A DNA stretch of 64,000 bases from Tribonema minus (taxonomy: Eukaryota; Sar; Xanthophyceae; Tribonematales; Tribonemataceae). The notes beneath the pieces were generated by a model. That model saw only the letters and a list, made by a program, of their open reading frames with translations. It was not told the origin of the DNA and searched no databases. The stretch is taken from the NCBI GenBank assembly GCA_017506865.1, contig JAFCMP010000514.1, positions 930,001 through 994,000 of the forward strand, given 5' to 3'. The first letter of the stretch is position 1. The number at the start of each line of letters is the position of its first letter. The position numbers were made by a program, and so were the translations under genes. Below, in pieces: positions 33,901-43,790 of the stretch.

Positions 33901-36157
33901 CGCCACCGACGACGTCAACCCCGACGACGAGTTTAACGGCCTGTTCTACGGGGAGACGACGCTGTTCTGGCGCACGCTGTCGGTGGCGGCGGGCGTGATC
34001 GTCTACGTCACCGCCATGACGTACTTGACGTATGCGCTCGTTAGCGCCGTGATACCGTTCAGAGGTGAGACGCGCCGCGCTTCGCCGCCTGTTGCTTTGC
34101 GTCTGAACGCGACCTCTGAGAGAGGACGAGACAGGTTTATGATGAAGGTGATGTGCTCGTGGCGAACCCAATCAGGATGCAACGCACCTCTGCTGTGTGC
34201 ACGTCACCACCTGTCAGTGCCACAAAATGTTTTGTTCGCCGGCACAAAACGCTTGGAAATAGAAGTACTTGGGTGCTCGTGCCATGTCGCACTTTTGAGT
34301 ACCCAGGACCCCCTATAAAGCGACAACCTGTTTAACAACAGTGAATGCTTTGGAGTAGAAGTGCGTGGGCGCTCGTGCTGTATCATAACGCACTCTTCAG
34401 GCACGCTCTAGTGCCCACCAACGCATCAGGACCCGCCTGATTGGGGGTGCCTCGCGGCGCGCGGTGGAGACAGTGCTCAGGAGACAGTGCTCGTGAGCGA
34501 TCCCAATCGTCAACATGATGCAGCCGTCCCTCGCAATGTTCGATCCCACCCTTCCCTTCGCAGTCGGCAATGCAATTGAAGTGGATGTACTTCAAGTAGC
34601 AGTACTTGGGCACACATACTGTACAAAAAAGCTCTCTGCAAGCACGCTTTTAGTACCCTCCACTGCACCAGGACCCCAAACCAGGGGGTGTGGGGCCCCC
34701 CGTGGTAAACGGTGGCGACGGTGATCAGGAGTGTTTGCACTATTCAATGTTATGCAGTCATCTTTCACGGTATCTGCTCCAACTTCATCTGCTTCAACTT
34801 CATCCGCAGTTGGCAACCCAACGTTTGCCAGAAGTGACAATCGAATGGTTTGTGCCGTCATTCATCACCACAGCTATGCAGAAATTGGCGCCGAGCATGT
34901 GGCATCAACTTCAAGTTCTCCAGTGCACTTGAAGTTCAATGCCTACCACTACGTGCCGTGTGTTGCAGTGACGCTCAAGCAAGAGCGGGCGGGACTAGAC
35001 GCCTCCCTGCACGGATCCCTGCACGGACTCTCAGACATCATCAAGAACCTGGACGAACTGTGGAAAGATGGGTGAGCGGAGAAGTTGAACTAGGAACTTT
35101 TTCACTGCTCTACTACGGATTGCACAACGATTGAGAGCTTTTGCCAAAACCAAAACACAAAAAACGGTGAAAAACACGTCAATAGCCTCCCTGCACGGAC
35201 TGTCCGACATCATCAAGAACCTGGACTGTGGAAAGATGGGTGAGCGGATGAAGTTGAACTTGAACTTTTTCACCGTTCTACTGCGGATTGCACAAAGATT
35301 GAGAGCTTTTTCCAATGTAAAAACGCAAAAACGGTGAAAAACACAACGTGTGAGCGCATACATAAAGTTGAATGTGGAGTTATTTGCCGCTCTAGCACTT
35401 CTGCCGCTGCGCCTCTCAGGTTCACGGTGTGTGTTTGTCTTCTGGTGCTCCTCTTACTAAAAGGCAGCTTATCGCATCTTGCATCTCCTCACAACTCCCC
35501 ATAGATAACTGTATGACCGCCCAGGCGGGCAGATGCACTTAGCCTGCAGAAAAAGAAGGGGGTTGTGATGCGTTCGCCCATCGGTGCCAGACTGCGCAAC
35601 TGTGTCGATGGCCAAGCTCAAAAGTGTCAGGCATGCCGGTGAACACTACTGAGAACCGCAGTTTAGGCGTCATTGGCGTTCGTTTTAGCAGTTGCTGTGT
35701 TTGATGGCCATTGACAACTGTGTCATGGTGCATCCACTGTGGCATGGTGCTTCCACCCATCCGCAGATTCCTTGACTGACGTCACCATTGCACATCTGAG
35801 CTGGCACACACACTTGCATGCTTCAAGATGAATGCGTGCTTCAAACCGAAGAGAAGAAAACATCGCTGAGCACGCGCACAACAGTTGGTCCTTCACTACA
35901 AGCGGTACACGTCAGACGCACAACCTTCAACATGCCGCCATCACTACATGCTTTCACTGCTATCGCAGTAGCTGACGCAAGGCGCCCGCCCCTTGCCCCT
36001 GCGCAGAGTGGCCGCAAGTCTCGGCGCCATGACCCCCGTCAACCTCCGCCTGGCCGAGCCCGCAACTTCCGACGAAAAGTCCGATGGCGACTCTCCCGCT
36101 CCCGTGCACGACCTCCCCAACGCCCTCGACAGCAACAGCGCCAGGCACCTGTGCTGA
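24951..36157 (+). CDS. AMT: ammonium transporter (AMT/Mep family)
   Basis: Eleven exons join in phase to about 531 residues: 24951-25178, 25977-26191, 27147-27259, 28265-28346, 29188-29283, 29892-29979, 31348-31464, 32977-33175, 33861-34064, 34969-35071 and 36007-36157. The product is a plasma-membrane channel for ammonium. A short cytosolic N-terminus and an extra hydrophobic helix ([18 protein letters not shown]) precede the first family signature [18 protein letters not shown]. Next come [39 protein letters not shown] and [14 protein letters not shown], which holds the first pore His. Then [20 protein letters not shown] and DVFGCHGVAG (second pore His). The C-tail has the AMT-like [12 protein letters not shown], then an acidic end. 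Many introns contain decayed copies of neighbouring exon ends. The start is the first ATG in the opening exon; a further 5' non-coding exon is possible. Confidence 0.92.
26255..26425 (+). repeat. tandem ~90-bp repeat in AMT intron 2
   Basis: Two copies of a unit containing GCTCTGAAGGCGGCCATTGC or its variant and GTGCGGAGCGGA, at about 26258-26340 and 26350-26425. Confidence 0.75.
26831..27180 (+). repeat. three acceptor copies before AMT exon 3
   Basis: The acceptor plus exon start (GTGCAG, then coding PTLPLTLYA) occurs at about 26836-26870 and 26968-27000 as decayed decoys, and at 27147 as the real exon. The spacing is about 130-180 bp. Confidence 0.85.
27198..27690 (+). repeat. copies of AMT exon 3 end and donor
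   Basis: The real end (coding [19 protein letters not shown], donor GTAAGTAGGGTTTG at 27260) is followed by copies at about 27318-27395, 27425-27495, 27505-27540 (donor only) and 27602-27690. The donor and its flank (GTAAGTAGGG, GCTGGGAATAG) are best preserved; the coding part decays. Confidence 0.88.
29409..29482 (-). repeat. dispersed intronic repeat, copy 5
   Basis: Minus copy (CGAATCAAAAGATCGTAGAG, GCCGCAAGTGCCTTCCAC) in AMT intron 5. Confidence 0.6.
30003..30110 (+). repeat. dispersed intronic repeat, copy 6
   Basis: Near full-length plus copy beginning about 24 nt after the donor of AMT intron 6. Confidence 0.65.
30150..30325 (+). repeat. two decoy copies of AMT exon 6 end
   Basis: Copies of the sequence coding [13 protein letters not shown] lie at about 30165-30215 and 30280-30325, downstream of the real exon (29892-29979). 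The second has lost most of the coding frame. Confidence 0.8.
30725..31400 (+). repeat. five copies of the AMT exon 7 acceptor
   Basis: The motif GAGCGCTGCTGCAGGGCTTC (or a close variant) with following coding sequence for [14 protein letters not shown] occurs at about 30733, 30878, 31080, 31171 and 31332. Only the last (exon from 31348) stays open into a full exon. Two copies (30733 and 31171) share a different tail (GGCCATTTCTTTAA) and flank, so the units were duplicated in compound blocks. Confidence 0.9.
31722..31750 (+). repeat. decayed copy of AMT exon 7 end and donor
   Basis: CTTGGACAATGCACGGGTGC matches the real exon end and donor CTGGACAACGCGCGGGTGAG at 31450-31469. Confidence 0.6.
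31957..32068 (-). repeat. dispersed intronic repeat, copy 7
   Basis: Near full-length minus copy in AMT intron 7, from AATGGAAACGAATCAAAAG to CATTGGCCACGAGT. Confidence 0.65.
32699..33040 (+). repeat. three copies of the AMT exon 8 acceptor region
   Basis: A unit of about 130 bp (exon start coding GRQVTGVS, then CCTATTCTGGTGACGCTCAA, GACTGCTGAACTTGAACTTT, CTGCAG) is present at about 32,750 (very decayed), 32,846 (well preserved) and 32,977 (the real exon). Confidence 0.85.
33125..33402 (+). repeat. copies of AMT exon 8 end
   Basis: The real end coding [17 protein letters not shown] (donor at 33176) is followed by copies at about 33208-33272 and 33345-33402 in the intron. The latter keeps GATGTCTTTGGCTGCCACG. 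Confidence 0.85.
34230..34740 (+). repeat. triplicated block in AMT intron 9
   Basis: Three diverged units share AAGTACTTGGGTGCTCGTG-like, CACGCTCTAGTGCCCACCA-like and GGGGGTGCCTCGCGGCGCGC-like segments, starting at about 34260, 34355 and 34590. They contain no exon sequence I can recognise. Confidence 0.6.
35010..35345 (+). repeat. tandem duplicate of AMT exon 10 end and donor
   Basis: The segment coding [18 protein letters not shown] with donor GGTGAGCGG and a ~100-bp flank (GAAGTTGAACT, GGATTGCACAACGATTGAGA) is repeated at about 35182-35345 with a small internal deletion. Confidence 0.88.
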
Positions 36158-37457
36158 GATCCCCATAGTCCATATACACCCCAAATGCGCGCACGCATGT
36201 GCTTCCGGATAGTTGAAGTTACTATTGCAAGTGCAAACACGGCAGACTCGCGATTGCGCGCGTACGCGCACTCACTAGGCCTCGCCTTCTTTGTCATAGA
36301 GCTGCCCGTTGGCAGCCCGACAGCATAATTTCTCGCCCCCCATCTGTACTCTTCCAAGGTCGCTGCCCGATTCATTTAACTCACAAAGCGCGCAAGCACG
36401 CGTTCACCCTCCGGAGGCCGTGCGCGCTCCGCACAGCGCCAGGCACTGCCCAATACCCTACATACCCTCCCCACCGCACAGGCCGTACAAGTGCTCCACA
36501 CATTGACAAACGCGCGCGAAAATGTCACGCGCGCCGCCAGCGGCCTGCCGCTGCTGATGCTGAGCGCTGCTGCTTATAGCGCGGCGCTTTCGCCGTGTGA
36601 AGCTGCACTGTACCCAGGTTTCGCTTTACTTTCCCTCCTTGTCGTGCAGAGCCTATTGGGCGTTCCTGTGCGATCGATCTTCCGAGAACCGCAGGCATGT
36701 AAAATCAGTCATGGCTGTCTGTACAGTAAAGCCTTTACTTTTTGGGCGGGGGATCAGACTGCCTTTGAGGCAGGTGCCAGTGTGCAAGTGACTCGTATTG
36801 TGGCTGCGCGCGCGCGCCAAATTGTCAATGTGACTTATTCGAACATCCTCCTGACTCAAGTGTACCTGCCTGTCTGCGATTGCGCTTGCTCGCCTGAACA
36901 ATCAACGAGTCAAATCTTTTTCTGGACTTCTTCAGTCAGCATGTGGCAAGCGAGCACGCTGCATGTTGCCTCTGCTGCTGCAATGTTCAACGACCTCATG
37001 AGAAATATGTGTTCTCTTTGGCTGTCGCAGAAGATGCATCTTGCACGCGCTTGCTGTGTGCAATTTTTTTTCTAAGTGCTGGTGTTTCATGATGGCTGCT
37101 GCTCCGCCTGATTGCCTGTGGTGCATCGAGTGACGCGAATACATGGTGTGCAGGGCGTTTTGGTTGTTCAGTGAACTCTCTTTTGATGGCTTCTGGAAGA
37201 ATGTGGTCCTTTCAGGTCGTCATGACTGTGCTGATGGTATGGTGCAGATGTCAGCAGGCACGTCTGTATGACGCACACGACTGGTCCATCACCACTGACG
37301 TGCTTTCAAAAATGCAAACAAAATGACTGCCCGTTGAACTCAGCCACCGTGCATTGCGGCTTTGAACGACCCTCTTGAAGTTGTAGTATCGTCATCCAAA
37401 AGACCCCCCTTGAAGTTGCGGACTGAAACTTGACGCCCTCCCACGGTCCGGCACTAC
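36158..37457. other. region between the AMT gene and the retrotransposon nest
   Basis: One plus-strand open frame runs 36491-37075. A possible exon within it (after an AG at 36480-36481, coding TNARENVTRAASGLPLLML) ends near a CCCAGGTTTC donor-like site at 36618. I recognise no domain. It could be part of a gene disrupted by the insertion at 37,458, or chance. Confidence 0.3.
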
Positions 37458-37870
37458 TGATACGGCTTGGGGGTGTATTCAGACAGTTACAGGCAGTTAC
37501 ACCTCACAGGTTGGCACAGGTCTCAGTAGACCTGTGTAGTCGGTGTAGACCTTGACATGTGATTGAGAGCTGGCCTGACCTTAGTTGAAGGCAGGTGCAA
37601 CTAGTTGGGTCACATGCCAAAGGGCACATCAAAGTAGTATGCACAGCATCAGAACCTCCCCTGCAAGCAGCAAGCCCGAACCTTGCTGTGCCAGCCATCG
37701 TCCAGCCCCAAGCCTTCCGTCTCTCAGCAGCAGAATAAAATATCCGGTAAGCGCATCGCGTTTCCTTTCGCATAACATTTCATTTGAGTTCTCTGAAGCG
37801 TGTCTACTTGTTTTGCTCTTCCAGCTTGCTTGTTTGCATTCATGACAGCATCACAAGGTAAGCCGCTTCA
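37458..37870 (+). repeat. 5' LTR of element A1 (413 bp)
   Basis: Starts TGATACGGCTTGG and ends GTAAGCCGCTTCA. It matches the reverse complement of 43364-43776 over its full length with two transitions that I can see. An AATAAA word lies at about 37733. A consensus splice donor (AAG/GTAAGC, GT at 37858) and an ATG at 37842 fall near its 3' end. Confidence 0.92.
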
Positions 37871-38042
37871 ATTTGGCACCCGAAGACAGTCCTTACCTCG
37901 TGCTAACCCCGCCCGCAAGGGCAGCAGCGTGGTGATCGCTGTCCAATGTATCACTGCTCGAATCGTGTCAAAGCCTTTCGAGGACCCAGATTACGTAAAG
38001 CAATACGTAAAGAACAGCCGTGGGAAGCGAGTTAAACGTTAA
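37842..38042 (+). CDS. short upstream ORF in the A1 leader
   Basis: A 66-codon frame beginning ATGACAGCATCACAAG in the LTR, crossing the primer-binding site and ending in a basic tail (KNSRGKRVKR). No similarity is recognised. It may be a regulatory upstream ORF or chance; the frame is cut if the LTR splice donor is used. Confidence 0.25.
   Translation: MTASQGKPLQFGTRRQSLPRANPARKGSSVVIAVQCITARIVSKPFEDPDYVKQYVKNSRGKRVKR
37874..37890 (+). promoter_or_regulatory. primer-binding site of element A1
   Basis: TGGCACCCGAAGACAGT starts 3 nt after the LTR and begins TGG, as expected for pairing with a tRNA 3' CCA end. The tRNA species is not identified. Confidence 0.65.
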
Positions 38043-38076
38043 TCACGCTAGGTTCCTGCACTAGAATGCTTATGAC

Positions 38077-38117
38077 GGGGCGGCGTAGTGGTGCACCGCT
38101 ACGTCGTGACCCGCCCC
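38077..38117 (+). other. leader hairpin with palindromic TGCA loop
   Basis: Outer stem GGGGCGG/CCGCCCC is perfect over 7 bp. Inner stem CGTAGTGG/CCGCTACG has 8 bp with one G-U and closes on TGCA. Its position between primer-binding site and Gag fits a packaging or dimerisation signal (inference). Confidence 0.45.
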
Positions 38118-38857
38118 CTTGATGTCAACGACGCAGTGCGTGCTGCACGGGTCTGAGCAGCAATGAACATGCAACTTCATTTAGCTGGCCTTATTCTGCG
38201 GCTCATCTGTGGTTGATGAACGTGGTCACGTGGACCCATATAGGGCATCGAGGGTAGACCCGTGCGGTAGCGCGCTGTGTACACCAGCTTGCGCGCCGTA
38301 CACTATCACGTCACGAACGCACCAGAGTCTCCCGGGAGAACGCGCGGAGATCCTTTAGGGGGGACACGTGATAGCTTGTGTATCAGAAGTCACAGAAACG
38401 GTAGTGACTTGTCATAGACAGTGTTAAGTGGTTGCACTCGAGAAGTCTCGAGAAAAAGCGCACAAAGGGGCATGCGCTGCCACTTTTCTGGCTGTAACGG
38501 TTGCCTATGACTAGAATAAAAACCCTGCCGCATGCTCTTCCTTAGTAATTTGCTCTAAAGCTGATATGACTAGCTTTTTGCAAAGAAGGGGGAGAGGAGT
38601 CTAGCTTAAGAGCAAAGCGATGCAATTTTGCTTCATGATTGTACGGCCGCAATTGTGTTGCAGAATTGACAACGCGGTCGATCTGTACAACTGCTATGTC
38701 AAACTGGCTGGCTTGCAGTTCAGAGTGCCCTAGTAGCATCAGACCTCGTGCAGAGGCGTGCGGGGCATAGACGGCTCGTGCGCTGACAATTTAAAATCAT
38801 GGTTTTGTCGTCGCACTCAGCTTCATGCGCGTGAATCGTGTGCAGGATACACCATAA

Positions 38858-41800
38858 ATGGTCAAGACTGACCATGGCTCCAAGAAGCCAACGAGTGGGT
38901 CAAGCCGCAGCGGAGGTGTTAGTGGCGGTGCTAGGCCTGCTGGCAGCACTGCTGCTAAGAGCAACAAGGGCGGTCAGCGCTCCGCTACGCGCCCCGCACC
39001 AAGCTCGGGTGACAAGCCGTCACGCCCCCCTCCCCGGCCCGCGGCAGCGTCCGCACAACCCAGCCAGGTCGGTGCCAGCGCACCCGACACGTCTGCCTCG
39101 GTACGGTCCACAGAATCAGTAGTCACTGGTGCCGCACCTCCTTTTATACGTAATTTCGCTGAGTCCAGCGACGAGCCCGGCGGTGGCGGCTCAGAAGCCG
39201 AAGCCATAGTGGCAAGGCAGTTACGTTTGAGGCAGAAAAGAGAACAGCTTGCAGCAATGGGCATTATGCTTAGCGAAGCCCAGGTAGCAGAAGGCGAAGA
39301 AGCTTTTGCACGTGCAGCTGTTGAGAAAAAACTCGCACCAACGAAAAGCCCACGCAAGACACCGCGTGCAGCTGCAACAACCGCGCCAGTTGTGCCGGTA
39401 GCCGCGCCAGCTGTGCCGGCAGCGCCCGCGAAGTCTGCGGCGCCAGCACCTGCAAAGTCCACAGTGCCAGTTGCAGCACTGGTTGCGCCCGCGGTGGCCC
39501 CACCTAAGGTCGCGCGCAGTCAGCCGGCCAAGACGTCGGTTACGCGCGGTGCACGGGCCCCACTTGCGGCGCCTGAAGTAGCACCGGCGGCTCCGACGCC
39601 TCAGAGCTCCAAGCCGTCAGCTAGGCTAGTGGCTCCCACATACTATACTGCACCAGCGAGGGCCCCTGAAGCCTCAGATAAATCGCCTGTGACGCAGCCG
39701 CGTCGGGGTGCAAGTGGTAAGGCGCGGCGTGTGCCAGTTGTGCCACGTAGCGTGCCAGTCGTGCAAAGTGCGCCAGTTGTGCCACGTAGCGCGCCCGTCA
39801 TACCGCGAAAGCCAGTTGAGCAACAAGCGGCAGAGCGACGGAGGGCAGTTAGGCAACTGCTCGAGTCTTCTGAGTCATCTGGTGATGAGGGTGGTGTGCC
39901 CTTTGATCCTGAGGGCACAGATGAGGCTTATGACCAGTGGCGTGAGGGCATCGAAGCTCGCGTCGAGGCACATCAGCGAGCTGCCAAGGCCGCCAAAACG
40001 GCTGCAACGTTCGCCGAAATTCACGAGCGTGCCCTTTACGAACGCCTTGGCGAGCTCCAGCTTCGCGTCACCAGAGCTCCTAGTGAGAGCAAGAACATGG
40101 TGAAGAACTCACTGCTGCCGATGGCGCGGACGTTCGCTGCGGAGCAGGCCGAAGAGGTGCGCAAGCATAATGTTGCACTTCTGGAAAAACGTGGTCATGA
40201 CTTCAAAGCTAGCCAGTTCGGCGAGCTGCTGACCATAGGTGAACACCGTAAGCGGTCCAATAGTTGGCATCGCTTCGCCTTCGGCACAGGCGACGGTGAG
40301 GAGGCGGAACTCTGGCGAATGCTAAGGGAGTTCGAGAACACGCCTCTGGTCACCGAGGAGGCGCGCCTAGCTGCGGACACTTACCCGCGCAGCTTGGTGA
40401 CGCACCCGTTCCTCAACACTGACGGGCACTCCGACACGTCGGACGACGACGCAGCCGGCGCAGCTGCGAGTCCGCGTGAAGATGGCGCAGTGGCCGGCGT
40501 AGCCACCAGCGCATCGGCTCTAGGTGAGAGCATTAGGACTGCGGGGGCAGTAGAACCCTCGTACTCCTCAGTTGCCATGACGGTGCGGAAACCCAAAGTT
40601 GACTTGAGGGGTTTCGGCGGCACTGGCGTCGTCATTGTAACGCAAGTAGGCAGGCTTGAAGCTTCCATTAGAGCTTTTGAGCGTAGCTGCGACACGCGTG
40701 GCGTGCCCAAGTCGGCCTACTCAGAAGCGCTGTTGCAGAGTCTGACCAAGAGTCAGTACGCTGATCTGACCAGCGCAGTCACCAATGAGCGCACGGGAAT
40801 GCTAGAAACTCGTGCGTTTAGTGATTTGTCTTATGAGCAGATGGTGCAATGCCTTACGGCAGCGTACGATAGCACATCTGCCAGGCAAATAGCACTTCAA
40901 AAGTATCATGAACTCACGCGTACCTCCGGTACCAGCCCCGAAGTGTGGGGCAGGGAGGTAGTTGCAGCCGCGCACGACGCCGGCTGCGCGGACAACCAGC
41001 AAATTGTTCGTATGAAGTTCGTTCATGAACTGCCATTATGCTGCCGTCAAGAAGTAAACGGCATGTATGAGACCTGGGATCTAAAGAACACCGCTTTTCC
41101 CAAGGTCGTGGCAACTGCCCAGCAAAAGTGGCAGGCAGCGCCTATTGACGAGCGCGAGACTCGAAATGTTGTGTCTGCAATGGCCGCGGCACACATCTCA
41201 ACCCCCCCCTACTCTGACACAGGCAAGCGCCCTGCCAAGGATGGGTGGAGCGTGGTCAGTAACGACCATCGCTATAAAAAGAAGAATAAGCTTTCGGCTG
41301 TTCGCGCTGTGTTGGCGGGGCTGAGCGCTAACGAGCGTCGCCAGCTTGGAGTCAGCGACCGCGCGCCGCAGGGCAAGGCTAGCTCCGCAGGCGATAACGG
41401 CGGCGGCGGAGCCAAGCCCCAGAGCAACTTCAAGTGTCTTGGCTGCAGAGTGAACCAGGGAGACTGGGACACACTTATGCGGCACAAGACTACCTGCCCT
41501 CAGTGCATTGCGCACCGAAAGAGGATGGCAGAAAAGCACCGCCAAGGTGAATCACACTTGCAGTTGTCTGCTGCCTTGGTAGAAAGTGACTTGCCTGCTG
41601 CAAGTTCAGCATCAGCAATCAGTGAATTGCCTGGTGTAGTTAGAGCAGATGCATGTTCGGCACAGGTAGCTGAGCATGCCACTGACGCTGTTTACGATGT
41701 CTCTTTGCGCGCGCAGATGGCGGCAATTGAGGGTGGGCCAGAGCCACCACCCAGAGTTATCAAACACGCGTCTATCTGCTGTGGGGCGCTAGGAGGCGCC

Positions 41801-43363
41801 ATAGCTGGGGGTAAGTTGACCTCCAGAGCAGGTTTTGTAACACGCACGGTGCTCGCAGTTGACAAAGACGTCAAGGCAATTGAGGCTCTGCATGAAGTTC
41901 ATCCAGAAGTGCCCACGCTCACTGCATGCATCACTGATGCGAAGGTTGTTGCACGTCTCATCGACGAGAAACCTGACGTCACCACCATCTCGCCGCCCTG
42001 CACAGATTTTTCTGCGGAGGGCAAGAAGGTCGAGGGCGAAGCTGCCGAGTGCACGGTCCATGCCGCACGGCTCATCGTGCGGGCCAAGCTTCGGGTGGTG
42101 TTGTATGAGAATGTGCCAGGAGTGCTAGTGTCACGCGCGTTTGCACGCGCAGTACGCATTCTCAAGTCGGCTGGTTACATGCTGTACATTGCCAAGTTAA
42201 AGGCTTCTGAGTTTGAAGTACCTTGCAGGAGGCAGAGGGTGTACATTGTCATAGTACCAGCAGGGGTGGCCTCACGTGAGGCGCTCCAGAGGTTCGGTGC
42301 GGTAATAAATACCAAGCGTTTACAAAGCAGACCCACATCTGTTCGCTCTCGCTTGCGCTGCCCCGAACGCACATTCTTCTTGCAACCACGCAGTGCTCAG
42401 CACCCTGGTGTTTTGGATGCTGATGGCTTGTTGCCTAGCCCAGTGCGCAGACTGCCTGGTAGGCCCACTGCGAGTTATGCTGCACATGCAAAAGACGCTG
42501 GTCCAGTGGCATCTGCCCGCTTGCTGTCGCTTGCGGAAATGGCAGTGCTCATGACTTATCATCATGAATTACCAGCGAGTGCATGCAGTAGTGATGTACG
42601 GCGTTACATTGCAGACTTGTTCATCCCAGAGATGGCATTTCACTTGTTCGTGGCAATTGAGGCCTCAGGCCTGTGCACACTGCCAGAACAACAGGTACGT
42701 TTGCCGCGTAGGTCAGACTCTACGTTGAGGCATTCAGTTGACTGCCCGCCCCCGTCTTGGTTGGCTGGTCAGAGTGGTTCGCTGGTGCAGGCCGCTACCG
42801 CGGTACACGCAGCGCCCTCGTCAAGTGCACACTGCTCAGCAGCAGTGGCGCGTAGCATACATGCAAAGGCGCATGATGCAGGGTATGCAGAGGTACCCAT
42901 AATTCCGATGCGCAGTGCATGGGAAGAGCCAGAGGTAGACTTGGCTGTGGTGCAGCCCGGCATGGCTGACATCGAGGAAGTCGATGACTCTGACTCAGGG
43001 TCTGACTCTGAGTGGGACTCACAGTCAGTTATGAGCGTTTGCAGTAGCGCAGACGACATGGACATTGACACAGAAATCAGTGCTCCACCCATTGCGGCCG
43101 CAGCGGCACGCAAGAAGCTCGGCGGCGGTACAGACCCGCGCCTTGCCCCAGGTGAGTTGAAGGCAGCGCTCAGGCGCGCTGGCCTTGATGCTCAGTCTCT
43201 AGGCATATTAGACCATGTGCCAGGTGTCAGCAAGTTAGACACAGCCCCACCAGTGAGTGTGGCAGAGACAATTAAGAATCTCACAGAAGAGATCACAAAA
43301 CCGAGGGAACCAGTCAAGTTACCTCATGTAGACCTTGCAGTAGGGTCCCCTGAGCCTAGCTCG
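38858..43363 (+). CDS. A1 Gag and DNA cytosine-C5 methyltransferase, N-terminal 1502 residues of the polyprotein
   Basis: The open frame starts at ATG 38858. Residues 1-330 are Ala/Pro/Ser-rich and basic, probably disordered. A Gag-like helical region lies at about 585-760. A Cys/His cluster at about 860 (CLGC, RHKTTCPQC) may bind nucleic acid. From about 966 to 1270 there is a full-size C5-MTase domain: motif I ICCGALGG; motif IV SPPCTDFS with catalytic Cys1048; motif VI ENV at 1084-1086; motif VIII CRRQRVY; and motifs IX-X (RLLSLAEMAVLM to YIADLFIPEMAFHL). The frame ends only because A2 was inserted after codon 1502 (the TGA is the first base triplet of A2's LTR). In the intact family the frame goes on to protease, RT, RNase H and integrase, so methyltransferase sits between Gag and Pol. 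Confidence 0.9.
43359..43363 (+). repeat. presumed target-site sequence of A2 inside A1
   Basis: GCTCG directly precedes the A2 LTR end. The matching duplicate should follow A2's 5' LTR beyond the window. Length (4 or 5 bp) cannot be settled here. Confidence 0.45.
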
Positions 43364-43776
43364 TGAAGCGGCTTACCTTGTGATGCTGTCATGAATGCAA
43401 ACAAGCAAGCTGGAAGAGCAAAACAAGTAGACACGCTTCAGAGAACTCAAATGAAATGTTATGCGAAAGGAAACGCGATGCGCTTACCGGATATTTTATT
43501 CTGCTGCTGAGAGACGGAAGGCTTGGGGCTGGACGATGGCTGGCACAGCAAGGTTCGGGCTTGCTGCTTGCAGGGGAGGTTCTGATGCTGTGCATACTAC
43601 TTTGATGCGCCCTTTGGCATGTGACCCAACTAGTTGCACCTGCCTTCAACTAAGGTCAGGCCAGCTCTCAATCACATGTCAAGGTCTACACCGACTACAC
43701 AGGTCTACTGAGACCTGTGCCAACCTGTGAGGTGTAACTGCCTGTAACTGTTTGAATACACCCCCAAGCCGTATCA
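43364..43776 (-). repeat. 3' LTR of element A2 (413 bp)
   Basis: In element orientation it reads TGATACGG...GCTTCA. It is the inverted counterpart of the A1 5' LTR, with two transitions in 413 bp. Confidence 0.92.
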
Positions 43777-43790
43777 GATCCCCCTTCTTT
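43777..43790 (-). promoter_or_regulatory. polypurine tract of element A2
   Basis: In element orientation AAAGAAGGGGGATC lies directly before the 3' LTR, as needed to prime plus-strand DNA. A near copy (AAAGAAGGGGGA) occurs in the A1 leader at 38582. Confidence 0.7.

Larger units (their letters stand above)
37458..43363 (+). mobile_element. Ty3/gypsy-type retrotransposon A1, 5' portion, with embedded DNA methyltransferase
   Basis: Begins with a 413-bp LTR (TG...CA), a tRNA primer-binding site, a 1-kb leader and the 5' part of a giant Gag-Pol frame. The element stops at 43,363 where A2, a second copy of the same family in the opposite orientation, begins with its LTR end. The sequence that should follow in A1 can be read in A2 from 62,924 downwards. 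The 3' half of A1 is predicted beyond the right edge. A1 and A2 differ by about 0.5% over their overlap, so the family is young. Confidence 0.88.

Noticed and set aside
37458..43776. 413-bp inverted repeats that could be terminal inverted repeats of a DNA transposon
   Set aside because: Each has TG...CA ends. The left is followed by a primer-binding site and the right preceded (in its own orientation) by a polypurine tract, and the coding content is Gag/Pol. They are LTRs of two elements in opposite orientation.
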